Of a DNA stretch of 43,986 bases, positions 1-11,948 are shown piece by piece. A program made the translations under genes and the position numbers. The stretch comes from Oscillospiraceae bacterium (GTDB lineage Bacteria; Bacillota; Clostridia; Oscillospirales; CAG-272). The stretch lies in the NCBI GenBank assembly GCA_015063695.1, contig SVTQ01000019.1, forward strand, positions 1-43,986, given 5' to 3'. Numbering within the stretch: position 1 is the first letter of the stretch; each line of letters opens with the position of its first letter. The notes under the pieces were generated by a model that was given only the letters and a program-made list of their open reading frames with translations, ran no database searches and had not been told where the DNA came from.

Positions 1-84
1 ACTCAGAGAGGCTCTTTTCACCTTTCCGATACTCGTCTGACCGATGATTCTTTGAATTTTTTCTACATTAATATATAGGGAAAC

Positions 85-118
85 GCAGGTGCAATACTTT
101 ACACCTGCATTTTTCTTT
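85..118 (+). terminator. Rho-independent terminator of an unseen upstream gene
   Basis: A 7-bp stem GCAGGTG/CACCTGC (85-91 with 102-108) is followed by a T-rich run. The T run lies only on the forward side, so it ends a forward gene whose last codons may lie in bases 1-78. All three forward frames there close quickly, so that gene cannot be identified. Confidence 0.75.
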
Positions 119-300
119 GTCAATACATTTTGCAAACTTAAATTATTTTTGGTTATTCACACGAAATATCGGCAAAAAGTTTGTGCAGAATGATATCTTT
201 TACAATTTATTTACATTTAAACTTTTGGTAAACTATCTGTAAACTCCAAGTAAATATATAGCGTTTTTGGCAAAAAAAGTAATTTTTATATTATAAGTAC

Positions 301-329
301 TTGACAAGAGGCAGGAAGGAGTGTATGAT
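301..329 (+). promoter_or_regulatory. Sigma-A promoter of rpoBC
   Basis: TTGACA (301-306) and TATGAT (324-329) are separated by exactly 17 bp. The predicted start near 336 gives a leader of about 175 nt before rpoB. The leader holds a small TATACC/GGTATA hairpin (388-402) but no recognisable riboswitch or attenuator. Bases 119-300 are AT-rich with no gene seen. Confidence 0.8.
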
Positions 330-510
330 AATATACTGCGTTACAATCGCTTTATAATATGTAAATTTATTTCAAAAAGTCTTATTTTATACCCGCGGTA
401 TATAAAGAAGTGCCGCAAAAAAGAACGCTCCCCGTAAAGTTGCGGGACTTTCAGGGCACGTTTTCAAGAGGTATAGCAGACTTGTTTGAATGGAACGGAG
501 TGTAAACAGA

Positions 511-3500
511 ATGGTAAAACCCCATATTCTTGGAAAAAACAAGAGAATGAGTTTCTCCAAAATCAATGAGCCCATTGACATGCCCAATCTCCTTGAGATC
601 CAGAAGGACTCTTACGATTGGTTTGTAAAGAAGGGTCTCGCAGAAGTGTTGGAGGATGTTTCTCCCATCACCGACTATTCCGGAAAGCTCGCTATCGACT
701 TCATCGATTACTCCCTTGATGCAAAGGCAAAGTATCCCGTTGAAGAATGCAAGGAACGCGACGCCAACTACGCGGCGCCCCTCAAGATCGTCGCAAGACT
801 TACCAACAAGGAAACAGGCGAAGTCAAGCAGAGCGAGATCTTTGCAGGCGAATTCCCCATCATGACCGAAACAGGTACCTTCGTTATCAACGGTGCCGAA
901 AGAGTCATCGTTTCCCAGATAGTACGTTCACCCAGCATCTACTACGATTCAACCATCGACAAGACGGCAAAGCATCTTTATACCGCCACAGTTATCCCCT
1001 ACAGAGGCGCATGGCTTGAATACGAAACAGACGTGAACGACGTTTTCTACGTCCGTATAGACAAAAACCATAAGCTCCCCATCACAATGCTTATCCGCGC
1101 TATGGGTATCGAATCCGTTGCCGACATCGAAGCGAAGTTCGGAAGCGAGCCCATGCTCCGCGCAACACTTGAGAAGGACAAGTGCGACAGCCAGGCTATC
1201 GCAGAAAACACATCCGCACGCGATGAGTCCCTCAAGGAAATATATAAGAAACTGCGTCCCGGCGAACCCGCTATCGTTGAAAGCGCAGAAATACTTCTCA
1301 ACAACATGTTCTTCGACGCAAAGCGTTACGACCTTGCTCCCGTCGGAAGATACAAGTACGACAAGAAGCTTGCCCTCGGCTACAGAATTCAGGGCTTCGT
1401 TCTTGCACAGCCTGTTGTCAACCCCGTTACAGGCGAAGTTCTCGATATCGAACCCGGCACAGTCCTCACAAGCGAGCATGCCGCTCTTATCGAAAAGAAC
1501 TGCGTAAACGAGATCGTTATCTACGACAAGAACGACGTTGAAGTAAAGGTATTCTCCAACAACGCCGTATATGCAAAGGACGTTCTCGGCTACGGTCTCG
1601 AAGACATCGAAGCAAGCGAAAAGGTTCAGCTTCCCGTTCTTCTCGAGATCATGGAAGCAGCAGGCAAAGACGAAAAAGAAGTTAAGAGACTCTGCAAGGC
1701 CCGCATGGCAGAGCTTTGTCCCAAGCATATCATCAAAGAAGATATTCTCTCCTCCATCAACTATCTCCTTTGTCTGTCCCATGACATCGGTAATAAGGAC
1801 GATATCGACCACCTCGGCAACAGAAGACTCCGCTGCGTAGGCGAGCTTCTCCAGAACCAGGTCCGCATCGGCTTCTCCCGTATGGACAAGATCATCAAGG
1901 AAAGAATGACAACGGCTGATATGGAGAACCTCACTCCTCAGGGACTTATCAATACAAGACCTCTTACAACAGCTATCCGTGAGTTCTTCGGTTCATCTCC
2001 TCTGTCCCAGTTTATGGACCAGAACAACCCCCTCGCAGAACTCACACACAAGAGACGTCTTTCCGCTCTCGGTCCCGGCGGTCTCTCCCGTGACAGAGCA
2101 TCCTTCGACGTTCGAGACGTACACTACACCCACTACGGCAGAATGTGTCCTATCGAAACACCTGAAGGACCCAACATCGGTCTTATCTCTTACCTTTCCA
2201 CATACGCCAAGATCTCCAAGTACGGATTTATCGAAGCTCCTTACAGAAAGGTTGACCGTGAAACAGGCGTTGTAACAAACGAGATCGTTTACATGACCGC
2301 TGATGTTGAAGACAACTACGTTATCGCTCAGGCAAACGAGCCCCTCGATGAAAATAACCGTTTTGTAAACCGTAAGGTTATTGCAAGAGATAAAGCGGAG
2401 ATCATTGAGATCGATGCCACCAAGGTCGATTTCATGGACGTATCTCCCAAGATGGTGGTATCCGTTGCCACCGCAAGTATTCCCTTCCTTGAAAACGACG
2501 ACAACTCCCGTGCGCTCATGGGTTCAAACATGCAGAAGCAGGCTGTACCTCTTATGATCACGGACTCTCCCATCGTCGGCACAGGTATGGAATACAAAGC
2601 AGCCGTTGACTCCGGCGTTTGTGTTGTTTCCGGTGTTTCGGGTTACGTTGAAAGCGTTTCCTCCGAACAGGTTACCATCCGCACAGACGAAGGCGAAAAG
2701 GTTGTTTACCACCTCATCAAGTTCAAGCGTTCCAACCAGGGAACTTGCGTAAACCAGAAGCCCATCGTTTCCTTCGGCGAAAGAATTGAAAAGGGTCAGG
2801 TCATCGCCGACGGTCCCGCAACCAGCGGCGGCGAGATAGCTCTCGGTAAGAATGCCCTTATCGGCTTTATGACATGGGAAGGCTACAACTATGAAGATGC
2901 CGTTCTCCTCAACGAAAAGCTGGTACGCGACGACGTTTATACGTCTATCCATATTGAAGAACATACCCACGAGGCAAGAGATACAAAGCTCGGCCCGGAA
3001 GAGATCACAAGAGACATCCCCAATGCAAGTGAAGATGCTCTCAGAAACCTCGATGCTGAAGGTATCGTAAGAATAGGTACGGAAGTCCGCTCAGGCGACA
3101 TTCTCGTAGGTAAGGTTACACCCAAGGGTGAAACAGAGCTTACGGCAGAAGAAAGACTCCTCCGCGCCATCTTCGGTGAAAAAGCAAGAGAAGTCCGTGA
3201 TACCTCCCTCAGAGTTCCCCACGGTGAATCCGGTGTCGTAGTTGACGTTAAGGTATTCTCCCGCGAACACGGCGACGATTCTCTCTCCGCAGGTATCAAC
3301 AAAATAGTAAGAGTTTATATTGCACAGAAGAGAAAGATCTCTGTCGGCGACAAGATGGCGGGCCGTCACGGTAATAAGGGTGTCGTATCCCGTATCCTTC
3401 CTCCCGAAGACATGCCCTTCCTCCCCGACGGTACTCCTCTGGACATCGTGCTTAACCCTCTGGGCGTTCCTTCCCGAATGAACATCGGTCAGGTGCTTGA

Positions 3501-4377
3501 AGTGCACCTCGGTATCGCAGCCAAGAAGCTCGGCTGGAAGGTAATGACTCCCGTATTCGACGGCGCAAACGAAAAGGACATTACAGAATGTCTGCGTATG
3601 GCAGGTATCGGCCGTGACGTTCTTCCCCTCGAAAACGTTGACGGCAAGGAGCTCTTCGAAGAAGTTATCGACGAAGAAACACATAAGATCGACCTCCGCC
3701 GTCTCTCCGCTGAGGAAAGAGCAAACGAAGAATATATGGCAGAGCTCAAGGCAGCAAAGAAGCTTAAGGTCGTTGACGGTAAGACAATTCTTTACGACGG
3801 CCGTACGGGCGAACCCTTTGACAACCCCGTAACCGTAGGTATCATGTACTACCTCAAGCTCCACCACCTCGTTGACGATAAGATCCACGCACGTGCTACA
3901 GGTCCCTACTCTCTCGTTACACAGCAGCCCCTCGGCGGTAAAGCGCAGTTCGGCGGCCAGCGTTTCGGTGAAATGGAAGTTTGGGCTCTCGAAGCATACG
4001 GCGCAGCATACACACTTCAGGAGATACTCACCGTTAAGAGTGACGATGTTACAGGACGTGTTAAGACCTACGAAGCGATCGTCAAGGGTCAGAACATCCC
4101 CACTCCCGGCGTTCCCGAATCCTTCAAGGTTCTTGTTAAGGAACTCCAGTCCCTCGCTCTCGACGTCCGCGTTCTCGACCGAGATGGCAACGAGATCGAA
4201 CTTGCAAAGCTCGGTGAAGACGAAGAAGCCTTAGCAGGCAGACCTCGCAAGTCCACCATCACAGCTGAGGACCTCGGTCCCACAGTTGCTACAGGCGAAG
4301 AAATTCACGGCAGCAGCATCGTATACGATGACGGCGACCCCAGCGTAGCTGAAGCATACAATCAAAGCGGACAGTAA
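511..4377 (+). CDS. rpoB: DNA-directed RNA polymerase subunit beta
   Basis: This is the beta subunit of RNA polymerase, forming half of the active-site cleft. The ATG at 511 (1288 aa) is preferred over the in-frame ATG at 490 because GGAG (497-500) lies 10 nt upstream of 511, while 490 has no well-placed site. The product begins [15 protein letters not shown]. The rifampicin region near residue 499 reads [18 protein letters not shown] followed by [14 protein letters not shown], with the D, H, R and S positions of sensitive enzymes intact. The active-site block [12 protein letters not shown] is near residue 946-957. rpoC follows after about 150 bp. Unlike most Firmicutes, rplJ-rplL does not precede it; that pair lies 19 kb away in reverse orientation. 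Identity is certain. Confidence 0.98.
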   Translation: MVKPHILGKNKRMSFSKINEPIDMPNLLEIQKDSYDWFVKKGLAEVLEDVSPITDYSGKLAIDFIDYSLDAKAKYPVEECKERDANYAAPLKIVARLTNKETGEVKQSEIFAGEFPIMTETGTFVINGAERVIVSQIVRSPSIYYDSTIDKTAKHLYTATVIPYRGAWLEYETDVNDVFYVRIDKNHKLPITMLIRAMGIESVADIEAKFGSEPMLRATLEKDKCDSQAIAENTSARDESLKEIYKKLRPGEPAIVESAEILLNNMFFDAKRYDLAPVGRYKYDKKLALGYRIQGFVLAQPVVNPVTGEVLDIEPGTVLTSEHAALIEKNCVNEIVIYDKNDVEVKVFSNNAVYAKDVLGYGLEDIEASEKVQLPVLLEIMEAAGKDEKEVKRLCKARMAELCPKHIIKEDILSSINYLLCLSHDIGNKDDIDHLGNRRLRCVGELLQNQVRIGFSRMDKIIKERMTTADMENLTPQGLINTRPLTTAIREFFGSSPLSQFMDQNNPLAELTHKRRLSALGPGGLSRDRASFDVRDVHYTHYGRMCPIETPEGPNIGLISYLSTYAKISKYGFIEAPYRKVDRETGVVTNEIVYMTADVEDNYVIAQANEPLDENNRFVNRKVIARDKAEIIEIDATKVDFMDVSPKMVVSVATASIPFLENDDNSRALMGSNMQKQAVPLMITDSPIVGTGMEYKAAVDSGVCVVSGVSGYVESVSSEQVTIRTDEGEKVVYHLIKFKRSNQGTCVNQKPIVSFGERIEKGQVIADGPATSGGEIALGKNALIGFMTWEGYNYEDAVLLNEKLVRDDVYTSIHIEEHTHEARDTKLGPEEITRDIPNASEDALRNLDAEGIVRIGTEVRSGDILVGKVTPKGETELTAEERLLRAIFGEKAREVRDTSLRVPHGESGVVVDVKVFSREHGDDSLSAGINKIVRVYIAQKRKISVGDKMAGRHGNKGVVSRILPPEDMPFLPDGTPLDIVLNPLGVPSRMNIGQVLEVHLGIAAKKLGWKVMTPVFDGANEKDITECLRMAGIGRDVLPLENVDGKELFEEVIDEETHKIDLRRLSAEERANEEYMAELKAAKKLKVVDGKTILYDGRTGEPFDNPVTVGIMYYLKLHHLVDDKIHARATGPYSLVTQQPLGGKAQFGGQRFGEMEVWALEAYGAAYTLQEILTVKSDDVTGRVKTYEAIVKGQNIPTPGVPESFKVLVKELQSLALDVRVLDRDGNEIELAKLGEDEEALAGRPRKSTITAEDLGPTVATGEEIHGSSIVYDDGDPSVAEAYNQSGQ

Positions 4378-4429
4378 TATTTATTACAAGTCACAGTACC
4401 GAAAAGACAAAAGAGTAAAAGCTCTGCTT

Positions 4430-4468
4430 CCCCGTGCCGCACGCGGAAAATATCTCCCGCGGCAGGGG
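4430..4468 (+). other. Stable hairpin in the rpoB-rpoC spacer
   Basis: CCCC-G-TGCCGC (4430-4440) pairs with GCGGCA-GGGG (4459-4468), leaving one bulged G and an 18-nt loop. No T run follows, so it is not a canonical terminator. It may be an mRNA processing or stability element between the two polymerase genes. No promoter is evident in the spacer. Confidence 0.55.
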
Positions 4469-4526
4469 TAAAGCCGAAAATACTCCGATGTCACCAAAAA
4501 ATCTAAATTAAAGAAGGTAATTGCCG

Positions 4527-7500
4527 ATGGAACGCAATACATTTGATTCTATAAAAATCGGTCTCGCGTCACCTGAAATGATCAGATCATGGTCTTACGG
4601 CGAAGTAACAAAGCCCGAAACCATCAACTACAGATCACTCAAGGCAGAACGCGACGGTCTGTTCTGTGAACGCATCTTCGGTCCCACAAAGGACTGGGAA
4701 TGCTCTTGCGGAAAGTACAAGAGAATCAGACATAAGAATAAAGTCTGTGAAAAGTGCGGTGTTGAAGTTACCCAGAAGAAGGTCCGCCGTGAAAGAATGG
4801 GTCACATTGAGCTTGCGGCTCCCGTTTCCCATATCTGGTACTTCAAAGCTGTTCCCTCCAGAATTTCTACACTTCTGGACATCTCCCCCAAGGCACTTGA
4901 CGGAGTTCTCTACTTCTCCAGCTACATCGTAACAGATCCCGGTAACACTCCCCTCATCAAGGGTCAGATCCTTAACGACGACGAATACCGCGCATACCGC
5001 GAAAAGTTTGAAGGCGACTTCAAAGCGGGCATGGGCGCTGAAGCTATCAAGTCCCTCCTTAAGGATATCAAAATAGACGAGCTCTCCGCAGAGCTCAAGA
5101 CCGAGCTGGAAACAGCTTCCGGTCAGAAAAAGCTCAAGCTCATCAAGAGACTTGAAGTTGTTGAGGCATTCCGCAAGTCAGGTAATAAGCCCGAATGGAT
5201 GATCCTCGACGTTATCCCCGTTATCCCCCCCGAGATCAGACCTATGGTACAGCTGGACGGCGGCAGATTTGCTTCCTCCGACCTTAACGACCTGTACCGC
5301 AGAGTTATAAACAGAAACAACCGTCTCAAGAAGCTCATTGAGCTCCATGCCCCCGAAATCATCATCAGAAACGAAAAGCGTATGCTTCAGGAAGCTGTTG
5401 ATGCTCTTATCGACAACGGCAGACACGGTAAGTCTGTAACAGGCCCCAACAACCGTGCCCTCAAGTCCCTCTCCGAAATGCTCAGAGGTAAGCAGGGGCG
5501 TTTCCGTCAGAACCTCCTCGGTAAGCGTGTTGACTACTCCGGACGTTCCGTTATCGTTGTAGGTCCTACACTTAAGATCTACCAGTGCGGTCTTCCCAAG
5601 GAAATGGCACTCGAGCTCTTCAAGCCCTTCGTTATGAAGCGCCTCGTTGAAACTCAGAAGGCTATCAACATCAAGAACGCAAAGCAGAAGGTTGAAAAGG
5701 TCGAGCCCGAAGTATGGGACGCACTTGAAAACGTAATCAAGGAACACCCCGTTCTTCTGAACCGTGCTCCTACACTTCACCGTCTTTCCATCCAGGCATT
5801 CGAGCCCGTACTCGTTGAAGGACGCGCTATCAAGCTCCATCCTCTGGTATGTAAAGCGTTCAACGCCGACTTCGACGGTGACCAGATGCCTATCCACGTA
5901 CCCCTTTCCGCAGAAGCTCAGGCAGAAGCCAGATTCCTCATGCTCTCCGCCAATAACCTTCTGAAGCCTGTTGACGGACGCGCTATCGCAGTTCCCTCTC
6001 AGGATATGGTCCTCGGTTCCTTCTACCTCACTCTCGACAGAGCGGGTGAACCCGGCGAAGGCAAGGTATTCCGTGATTTCAACGAAGCAATGATGGCTTA
6101 CGAAAACAAGGTCATCGGTCTCCATGCTCCCATCAAGGTAAAGGTTACAAAGGAAATCGACGGCGAAGTCAAGTCCAAGTTCATTGACGCAACAATGGGT
6201 CTTCTTATCTTCAACCGCCACATTCCTCAGGACCTCGGCTACGTAGACAGAACAGACCCCGACAAGCAGTTTGACCTTGAGATCACAAAGGTTACAACAG
6301 CTAAGGAGCTCGGCAACATCATCGACCGTTGTATCAAGAAGCACGGCTTCGAGGTTACGGCACAGATGCTTGACGAGATCAAGTCCATGGGTTATAAGTA
6401 CTCCACACAGGCGGCTATCTCCATCTCCGTTGCGGATATGACCATTCCTCCCAAGAAGTACGAGCTCGTTGCAAATGCAGAAAAAACAGTTGAAGAGATT
6501 ACAATGCGCTACCACATGGGTGAACTTACGGAAGAAGAACGCTACCGCAGCGTTATCAAAAACTGGGAAGACACCACAAATAAGGTTGTAGCAGCTCTTC
6601 AGGAAAACTTCAACAGATATAACCCCATTAAGATGATGTCAGACTCCGGTGCCCGCGGTAACATCACTCAGATGCGTCAGCTGGCAGGTATGCGTGGTCT
6701 TATGTTCGCGGCAGGCGGCCGAGTAATGGAAATTCCCATCAAGTCCAACTTCCGTGAAGGTCTTAATATCCTCGAGTACTTCGTTGCGGCGCGTGGTGCG
6801 CGTAAGTCCCTTTCCGATACAGCTCTTAAGACAGCTGACTCCGGTTACCTTACACGTCGTCTCGTTGACGTTTCTCAGGAAGTTATCATCCGCGAAACAG
6901 ACTGCGGCTCCACAAAGGGTATGATCGTATCCGACATCAAGGACGGAAACGAAGTTATCGAACCTCTCAAGGACAGAATTCTCGGCAGATACGTTATCGG
7001 CGACATCGTTCACCCCGTAACAGGTGAAGTTATCGTTGAAGATAACCACATGATCTCCGAAGAAAAGGCCGCTGAGATCGTTAAAGCAGGCATCACAGAA
7101 GTAAACATCCGTACAGTCCTCCAGTGTAAGGCTCCTCACGGTGTCTGTGCACACTGCTACGGTGCCGACCTTGCAAAGAGCGCTGCGGAAGTAAACATCG
7201 GTGAAAGTGTTGGTATCATCGCTGCTCAGTCTATCGGTGAACCCGGTACACAGCTTACCATGAGAACCTTCCATACCGGCGGTGTTGCGGGCGCCGACAT
7301 TACCCAGGGTCTTCCCAGAGTTGAAGAGCTCTTCGAAGCAAGAAAGCCCAAGAAGTCCGCTATCGTTGCAGAAGCTCCCGGCGTTATCTCCATTCAGGAC
7401 GTAACAAAGAAGCAGCGTCACATCATGCTCAAGACTGACCTCGGCGACGAGATCATCTATCAGATCCCCTACGGCACAAGAATTACCGTTGACGACGGTC

Positions 7501-8297
7501 AGAGAGTTGCGGCAGGCGACGAAATGACCGAAGGTTATAAGAACCCTGCGGATATCCTCCGCATCAACGGAATTGATGCAGTTTACGACTACATCACCCG
7601 CGAAGTACAGAGAGTTTACCGTTCTCAGTCCATCAACATCAACGACAAGCACATCGAGGTTATCACACGTCAGATGACTCGCCGCGTCAAGGTTGAAGAC
7701 CCCGGTGACACAAAGCTTCTCGGCGGTACTGTTGTAGATAAGACGGAATTCAACGCAGAAAACGCTGAAGTTGAAAGCCGCATAAACGCAGGCGACAGAA
7801 CTCTAAGAACAGCAACCTGCGAGCCCGTTCTTCTCGGTATCACAAAGGCAGCTCTCCAGACAGACTCCTTCCTTTCCGCTGCTTCCTTCCAGGAAACAAC
7901 AAAGGTTCTTACTGATGCCGCTATCAAGGGTAAGGTAGACCACCTGCTCGGTCTTAAGGAAAACGTTATCATCGGTAAGCTCATCCCTGCAGGTACAGGT
8001 ATGGATTGCTACCGCGACGTTGAAGTTAAGAAGAACGCGACCGAAGAGGACGATGAATTCGCTAAGTACATGGCTGCTATGATGCTCGCCCAGGAAACAA
8101 AGCAGGACGAAGCTGAAAACGCAGAAGATGCCGAAGGTGCAGAAGGTGTTGATCCTTACGAAACCGAAGGCGAAGAGATCGAAGAAGAATTTGACGGCGA
8201 AGAATACGACGAAGAAGACGGTGAAAATTATTTCTCCGAAGAAGAGATCGACGAAATTGCCGACATCGACTTCAGCGAGATCGAAGGCGAAGAATAA
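4527..8297 (+). CDS. rpoC: DNA-directed RNA polymerase subunit beta'
   Basis: This is the beta' subunit, carrying the catalytic magnesium site. The ATG at 4527 (1256 aa) is chosen because GAAGG (4513-4517) lies 9 nt upstream; an in-frame TTG at 4521 sits too close to that site. The N-terminal zinc ribbon has CSCG and CEKCG near residues 58-77. The catalytic NADFDGDQM is at about 446-454. A second zinc site uses a Cys near 793 and [11 protein letters not shown] near 867-877. From about residue 1172 the protein carries an 85-residue, very acidic Asp/Glu-rich tail with no recognised domain, longer than in model Firmicutes. It is followed by a strong terminator, so rpoBC is a separate transcript from rpsL. 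Confidence 0.98.
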   Translation: MERNTFDSIKIGLASPEMIRSWSYGEVTKPETINYRSLKAERDGLFCERIFGPTKDWECSCGKYKRIRHKNKVCEKCGVEVTQKKVRRERMGHIELAAPVSHIWYFKAVPSRISTLLDISPKALDGVLYFSSYIVTDPGNTPLIKGQILNDDEYRAYREKFEGDFKAGMGAEAIKSLLKDIKIDELSAELKTELETASGQKKLKLIKRLEVVEAFRKSGNKPEWMILDVIPVIPPEIRPMVQLDGGRFASSDLNDLYRRVINRNNRLKKLIELHAPEIIIRNEKRMLQEAVDALIDNGRHGKSVTGPNNRALKSLSEMLRGKQGRFRQNLLGKRVDYSGRSVIVVGPTLKIYQCGLPKEMALELFKPFVMKRLVETQKAINIKNAKQKVEKVEPEVWDALENVIKEHPVLLNRAPTLHRLSIQAFEPVLVEGRAIKLHPLVCKAFNADFDGDQMPIHVPLSAEAQAEARFLMLSANNLLKPVDGRAIAVPSQDMVLGSFYLTLDRAGEPGEGKVFRDFNEAMMAYENKVIGLHAPIKVKVTKEIDGEVKSKFIDATMGLLIFNRHIPQDLGYVDRTDPDKQFDLEITKVTTAKELGNIIDRCIKKHGFEVTAQMLDEIKSMGYKYSTQAAISISVADMTIPPKKYELVANAEKTVEEITMRYHMGELTEEERYRSVIKNWEDTTNKVVAALQENFNRYNPIKMMSDSGARGNITQMRQLAGMRGLMFAAGGRVMEIPIKSNFREGLNILEYFVAARGARKSLSDTALKTADSGYLTRRLVDVSQEVIIRETDCGSTKGMIVSDIKDGNEVIEPLKDRILGRYVIGDIVHPVTGEVIVEDNHMISEEKAAEIVKAGITEVNIRTVLQCKAPHGVCAHCYGADLAKSAAEVNIGESVGIIAAQSIGEPGTQLTMRTFHTGGVAGADITQGLPRVEELFEARKPKKSAIVAEAPGVISIQDVTKKQRHIMLKTDLGDEIIYQIPYGTRITVDDGQRVAAGDEMTEGYKNPADILRINGIDAVYDYITREVQRVYRSQSININDKHIEVITRQMTRRVKVEDPGDTKLLGGTVVDKTEFNAENAEVESRINAGDRTLRTATCEPVLLGITKAALQTDSFLSAASFQETTKVLTDAAIKGKVDHLLGLKENVIIGKLIPAGTGMDCYRDVEVKKNATEEDDEFAKYMAAMMLAQETKQDEAENAEDAEGAEGVDPYETEGEEIEEEFDGEEYDEEDGENYFSEEEIDEIADIDFSEIEGEE

Positions 8298-8318
8298 TAT
8301 CTTCAAAAACAAATACAA

Positions 8319-8350
8319 GCGGTGAGCCAAGGCTCACCGCTTTTTTCTTT
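8319..8350 (+). terminator. Rho-independent terminator after rpoC
   Basis: A perfect 10-bp stem GCGGTGAGCC/GGCTCACCGC with an AA loop is followed by TTTTTTCTTT. A second weaker hairpin, GGGAGG/CCTCCC (8371-8376 with 8384-8389) followed by GTTTT, lies just downstream. Bases 8391-8550 hold no gene I can see. Confidence 0.92.
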
Positions 8351-8550
8351 ACAAGGGGTCCTCACGGCAGGGGAGGGCTTGCTCCTCCCGTTTTAGTCGC
8401 AAGACGGCTTGGAGGCTTTTATACTTATAATTAAAGGAAGACTTTCGAGCCTTTTGCAAGGATTTCTTTGTATACATTTGTTATTTTTTGCAAATAATAT
8501 TACATGGCTCGCCCAAACTTGTGCAAAACACAGAAACTTACAAATTTCCC

Positions 8551-8579
8551 TTGACACAAAAGGCTTAACATGCTATAAT
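8551..8579 (+). promoter_or_regulatory. Sigma-A promoter of the rpsL operon
   Basis: TTGACA (8551-8556), a 17-bp spacer and TATAAT (8574-8579), with an extended -10 TG at 8571-8572. This is a full consensus match, as expected for a translation operon. Confidence 0.9.
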
Positions 8580-8697
8580 TAATCCGCTGTGCCATGGTAT
8601 ATTTATGCCATTTTTCAAAAACAGCCTTAAAGTCGGTACACATCCGTCTCTCGGATTTGTATATAAACATTTATTTCTGAAGAAAAGGAGGAAAAAC

Positions 8698-9114
8698 ATG
8701 CCCACCTTTAACCAGCTCGTTAAGCAAGGCAGAACACAGAAGACATACAAGTCTAAGGCGCCCGTACTTCAGCAGACATTCAACTCTCTGAAGAAGAAGC
8801 CCGTTGAACAGCACGCTCCCCAGAAGCGCGGTGTATGTACAAAAGTTACAACTACTGCCCCCAAGAAGCCTAACTCTGCTCTTCGTAAGATCGCCAGAGT
8901 AAGACTCACAAACGGTATGGAAGCCACAAGCTATATCCCCGGTATCGGTCATAACCTTCAGGAACACTCTGTTGTTCTGATCCGCGGCGGTAGAGTTCGT
9001 GACCTGCCCGGTGTACGTTACCACATCATCCGCGGTACACTCGACGCACAGGCAGTTGCTAACCGTAACCAGAGCCGTTCCAAGTACGGCGCAAAGCGCG
9101 CAAAGAAGAAGTAA
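8698..9114 (+). CDS. rpsL: 30S ribosomal protein S12
   Basis: S12 is a decoding-centre protein of the small subunit. The ATG at 8698 has GGAGG at 8687-8691, 6 nt upstream, giving 138 aa, the usual Firmicutes length; longer in-frame upstream starts are not used. It begins [12 protein letters not shown] and contains [22 protein letters not shown] and the loop [13 protein letters not shown]. The lysines where streptomycin-resistance changes arise (for example in APKKPNS) are the sensitive type. It is first in the order rpsL-rpsG-fusA-tuf; the L7Ae-like gene often found between rpoC and rpsL in Firmicutes is absent. Confidence 0.98.
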   Translation: MPTFNQLVKQGRTQKTYKSKAPVLQQTFNSLKKKPVEQHAPQKRGVCTKVTTTAPKKPNSALRKIARVRLTNGMEATSYIPGIGHNLQEHSVVLIRGGRVRDLPGVRYHIIRGTLDAQAVANRNQSRSKYGAKRAKKK

Positions 9115-9283
9115 TTCTTTGCAAAGCGGCATAGAGATGCCGCACCCTCGTTGTTATTCAAACAATGTGCCCCTGCTTTTCTGCAGTAATAGATGTTTAT
9201 ATGCAGTCTGACAGCCGGCACTGACGGAATAATATTTCGAGTACCTATGATATCATATAAATTTAATGAAGGAGGGAAGCAAA

Positions 9284-9754
9284 GTGTCACGTAGAGGTCA
9301 GATTTCCAAGAGAGATGTATTACCCGATCCCCTTTACAACTCCAAGCTCGTAACAAAGCTTATCAACAACATTATGCTCGACGGTAAAAAGGGTGTTGCC
9401 CAGAAGATCGTATATGATGCATTCGCAATTGTTGAAGCTAAAGTGGGTCAGAACGCACTGGAAGCTTTCACAGAAGCACTTGAGAACGTAATGCCCGTTC
9501 TCGAAGTTAAGGCTCGCCGTATAGGCGGTTCTAACTACCAGGTACCTATGGAAGTTAGAGAAGAAAGACGACTCACTCTCGGTCTTCGCTGGATAACAAA
9601 CTATTCACGCGCAAGAGGTGAGAGAACAATGGCTGAACGTCTTGCAGCCGAAATTATGGATGCAAAGAACAGCACAGGCGGTGCTTTCAAGAAGAAGGAA
9701 GAAACACACCGTATGGCAGAAGCTAACAAGGCTTTCGCACACTACAGATATTAA
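9284..9754 (+). CDS. rpsG: 30S ribosomal protein S7
   Basis: S7 initiates assembly of the 3' domain of 16S rRNA. The start is GTG at 9284, with GGAGG (9271-9275) 8 nt upstream, giving 156 aa, the normal family length; an ATG at 9266 lies upstream of that site. It begins with [15 protein letters not shown] and contains the conserved [12 protein letters not shown] and [14 protein letters not shown]. It is the second gene of the operon, after a 170-nt spacer that contains a GCGGCA/TGCCGC hairpin (9126-9143) without a T run. Confidence 0.97.
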   Translation: MSRRGQISKRDVLPDPLYNSKLVTKLINNIMLDGKKGVAQKIVYDAFAIVEAKVGQNALEAFTEALENVMPVLEVKARRIGGSNYQVPMEVREERRLTLGLRWITNYSRARGERTMAERLAAEIMDAKNSTGGAFKKKEETHRMAEANKAFAHYRY

Positions 9755-9805
9755 TTCGATGTTGCAGAATAACTGCAATCGGCCCGGAAAGGATAGTTTA
9801 CAGTT

Positions 9806-11872
9806 ATGTCAAGAGAATATCCCCTTGAGAGAACCAGAAATATCGGTATCATGGCTCACATCGATGCCGGTAAAACAACAACAACTGAACGTATCCTGTT
9901 CTACACAGGCCGTACTCACAAGATGGGTGAAACCCATGAGGGCGGCGCAGTAATGGACTGGATGGAGCAGGAACAGGAGAGAGGTATTACAATTACCTCC
10001 GCAGCTACTACCTGCTTTTGGAAGAATAACAGAATAAATATCATCGATACCCCCGGACACGTTGACTTCACAGTTGAGGTTGAACGTTCACTCAGAGTTC
10101 TTGACGGCTCCGTAACCGTTCTTTGCGCAAAAGGCGGCGTTGAACCGCAGTCCGAAACCGTATGGAGACAGGCGGACAAGTACCGCGTTCCCCGTATGGC
10201 TTACGTAAATAAGATGGACATCATGGGCGCTAACTTCTACCGCGTTGTAGGTATGATCAAGGACAGACTCAAAGCCAACGCTGTTCCGATTCAGCTCCCC
10301 ATCGGCGCTGAAGACACATTCCGCGGAATTATCGACCTTGTTCGTATGGAAGCAGACGTTTATTACGACGATCTGGGCCAGGACATGAGAGTTGAACCTA
10401 TTCCCGAAGATATGATGGAACTCGCACAGCAGTACCGTGCCGAGCTTCTTGAATCAGTTGCAGAAACTGATGAAGAGCTGTTCGAAAAGTTCTGCGAAGG
10501 CGAAGAGCTCACAGAAGAAGAGATCAAGACAGCGATCCGTAAGGCTACCATCGACAACAAGATGGTGCCCGTAGTTTGCGGTACATCCTACAAGAACAAG
10601 GGTGTTCAGAAGCTTCTGGACGCAATCGTTGATTTCATGCCCTCTCCCCTTGATGTTCCTGCTATTACAGGTATCAACCCCGATACAGAAGAGGAAGAAG
10701 AAAGACCGTCCGATGATAACGGTCCCTTCGCAGCCCTCGCATTCAAGATCATGACAGACCCCTTCGTGGGCAAGCTCTGCTTCTTCAGAGTTTACTCAGG
10801 TTCCATCAATAAAGGTGAATCCTGTCTCAACTCCAACAAGGGCAAGACAGAGCGTTTCGGCAGAATTCTCCAGATGCACGCTAACGAGCGTAAAGACCTT
10901 GACTGTGTCTACTCCGGAGACATCGCAGCCGTAGTAGGTGTAAAGAACACCACAACAGGTGACACCTTCTGTGATGATAAATCCCCCATTATCCTCGAAT
11001 CCATGGAATTCCCTGAACCCGTTATCCGTGTAGCGATCGAGCCTAAGACAAAGGCAGGTCAGGAAAAGATGGGTATCGCTCTTGCAAAGCTTGCAGAAGA
11101 AGACCCCACATTCAGAACATACACAGATGAAGAAACAGGCCAGACCATCATCGCAGGTATGGGCGAATTGCACCTGGAGATCATCGTTGACAGACTTCTC
11201 CGTGAATTCAAGGTAGAAGCAAACGTCGGCCGTCCTCAGGTTGCATACAAAGAAACAATCAGAAAACCCGCAGAATCCGATACAAAGTACGCACGTCAGT
11301 CCGGCGGTAAGGGTCAGTACGGTCACTGTAAGATCAAGATCGAGCCCAACGAGCCCGGCGCAGGCTACCTGTTCGAAAGCACAGTTGTGGGCGGTGCTAT
11401 TCCCAAGGAATACATTCCCGCTATCGACGCAGGTATCCAGAGTGCAATGCAGACAGGTGTTCTTGCAGGTTACAACGTAGTTGACGTCAAGGTTAACCTC
11501 TATGACGGTTCTTACCACGAAGTCGACTCCTCTGAAATGGCGTTCAAGATCGCAGGCTCCATGGCATTCAAGGATGCTATGAAGAAGGCAGACCCTGTCC
11601 TCACAGAGCCTATCATGAAGGTCACAGTCGTTACTCCCGATGAATACATGGGCAACGTTGTCGGCGATATCAACTCCCGCCGCGGCCAGATCTATTCTCA
11701 GGACATAAACGACGGCGTTATGACACTTACCTCTTACGTTCCTCTCTCCGAAATGTTCGGTTACGCAACAGAGCTCCGTTCCCGTACACAGGGCCGCGGT
11801 ATGTACTCTATGGAACCCGACCACTTCGCAGAAGTGCCCAAGAGCATTCAGGAAAAGCTGGCTAAGGCATAA
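9806..11872 (+). CDS. fusA: Elongation factor G
   Basis: EF-G is the GTPase that drives translocation on the ribosome. It is 688 aa, standard length. The G domain has [12 protein letters not shown] (P-loop, near residue 16-27), [11 protein letters not shown] (switch I), DTPGHVDF and NKMD. Domains II-V follow, including GMGELHLEI and the domain IV loop [17 protein letters not shown] segment near residue 570. The start ATG at 9806 has a modest AAAGGA about 12 nt upstream. It lies between rpsG and tuf in the classic order. Confidence 0.98.
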   Translation: MSREYPLERTRNIGIMAHIDAGKTTTTERILFYTGRTHKMGETHEGGAVMDWMEQEQERGITITSAATTCFWKNNRINIIDTPGHVDFTVEVERSLRVLDGSVTVLCAKGGVEPQSETVWRQADKYRVPRMAYVNKMDIMGANFYRVVGMIKDRLKANAVPIQLPIGAEDTFRGIIDLVRMEADVYYDDLGQDMRVEPIPEDMMELAQQYRAELLESVAETDEELFEKFCEGEELTEEEIKTAIRKATIDNKMVPVVCGTSYKNKGVQKLLDAIVDFMPSPLDVPAITGINPDTEEEEERPSDDNGPFAALAFKIMTDPFVGKLCFFRVYSGSINKGESCLNSNKGKTERFGRILQMHANERKDLDCVYSGDIAAVVGVKNTTTGDTFCDDKSPIILESMEFPEPVIRVAIEPKTKAGQEKMGIALAKLAEEDPTFRTYTDEETGQTIIAGMGELHLEIIVDRLLREFKVEANVGRPQVAYKETIRKPAESDTKYARQSGGKGQYGHCKIKIEPNEPGAGYLFESTVVGGAIPKEYIPAIDAGIQSAMQTGVLAGYNVVDVKVNLYDGSYHEVDSSEMAFKIAGSMAFKDAMKKADPVLTEPIMKVTVVTPDEYMGNVVGDINSRRGQIYSQDINDGVMTLTSYVPLSEMFGYATELRSRTQGRGMYSMEPDHFAEVPKSIQEKLAKA

Positions 11873-11948
11873 CTTAAAAACAACCACCAATTTGCAGGTG
11901 CAAATTTAAACACATAAAAAAATTTAATTTAAAAAGGAGATTTTCAAA

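Noticed and set aside
1..78. The end of a coding sequence at the left edge
   Set aside because: The downstream terminator implies a forward gene, but each frame leaves only about 12-25 residues with no recognisable motif, so no gene is called.
490..510. An rpoB start at ATG 490
   Set aside because: It has no ribosome binding site at normal distance, whereas GGAG precedes ATG 511 by 10 nt and the product from 511 matches the family N terminus.
5178..6515. Long open frames on the reverse strand within rpoC, and similar ones opposite rpoB, fusA, tuf, metK and potA
   Set aside because: They lie opposite highly conserved coding sequence, lack ribosome binding sites and give low-complexity Val/Cys/Asp-rich products typical of antisense shadows of biased codons.
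8352..8364. A 13-base match CAAGGGGTCCTCA shared with the extra segment of element copy 2 (41103-41115)
   Set aside because: A 13-mer match is expected by chance many times in a window of this size, and the sequence on both sides is unrelated. I do not claim a third copy of the element.
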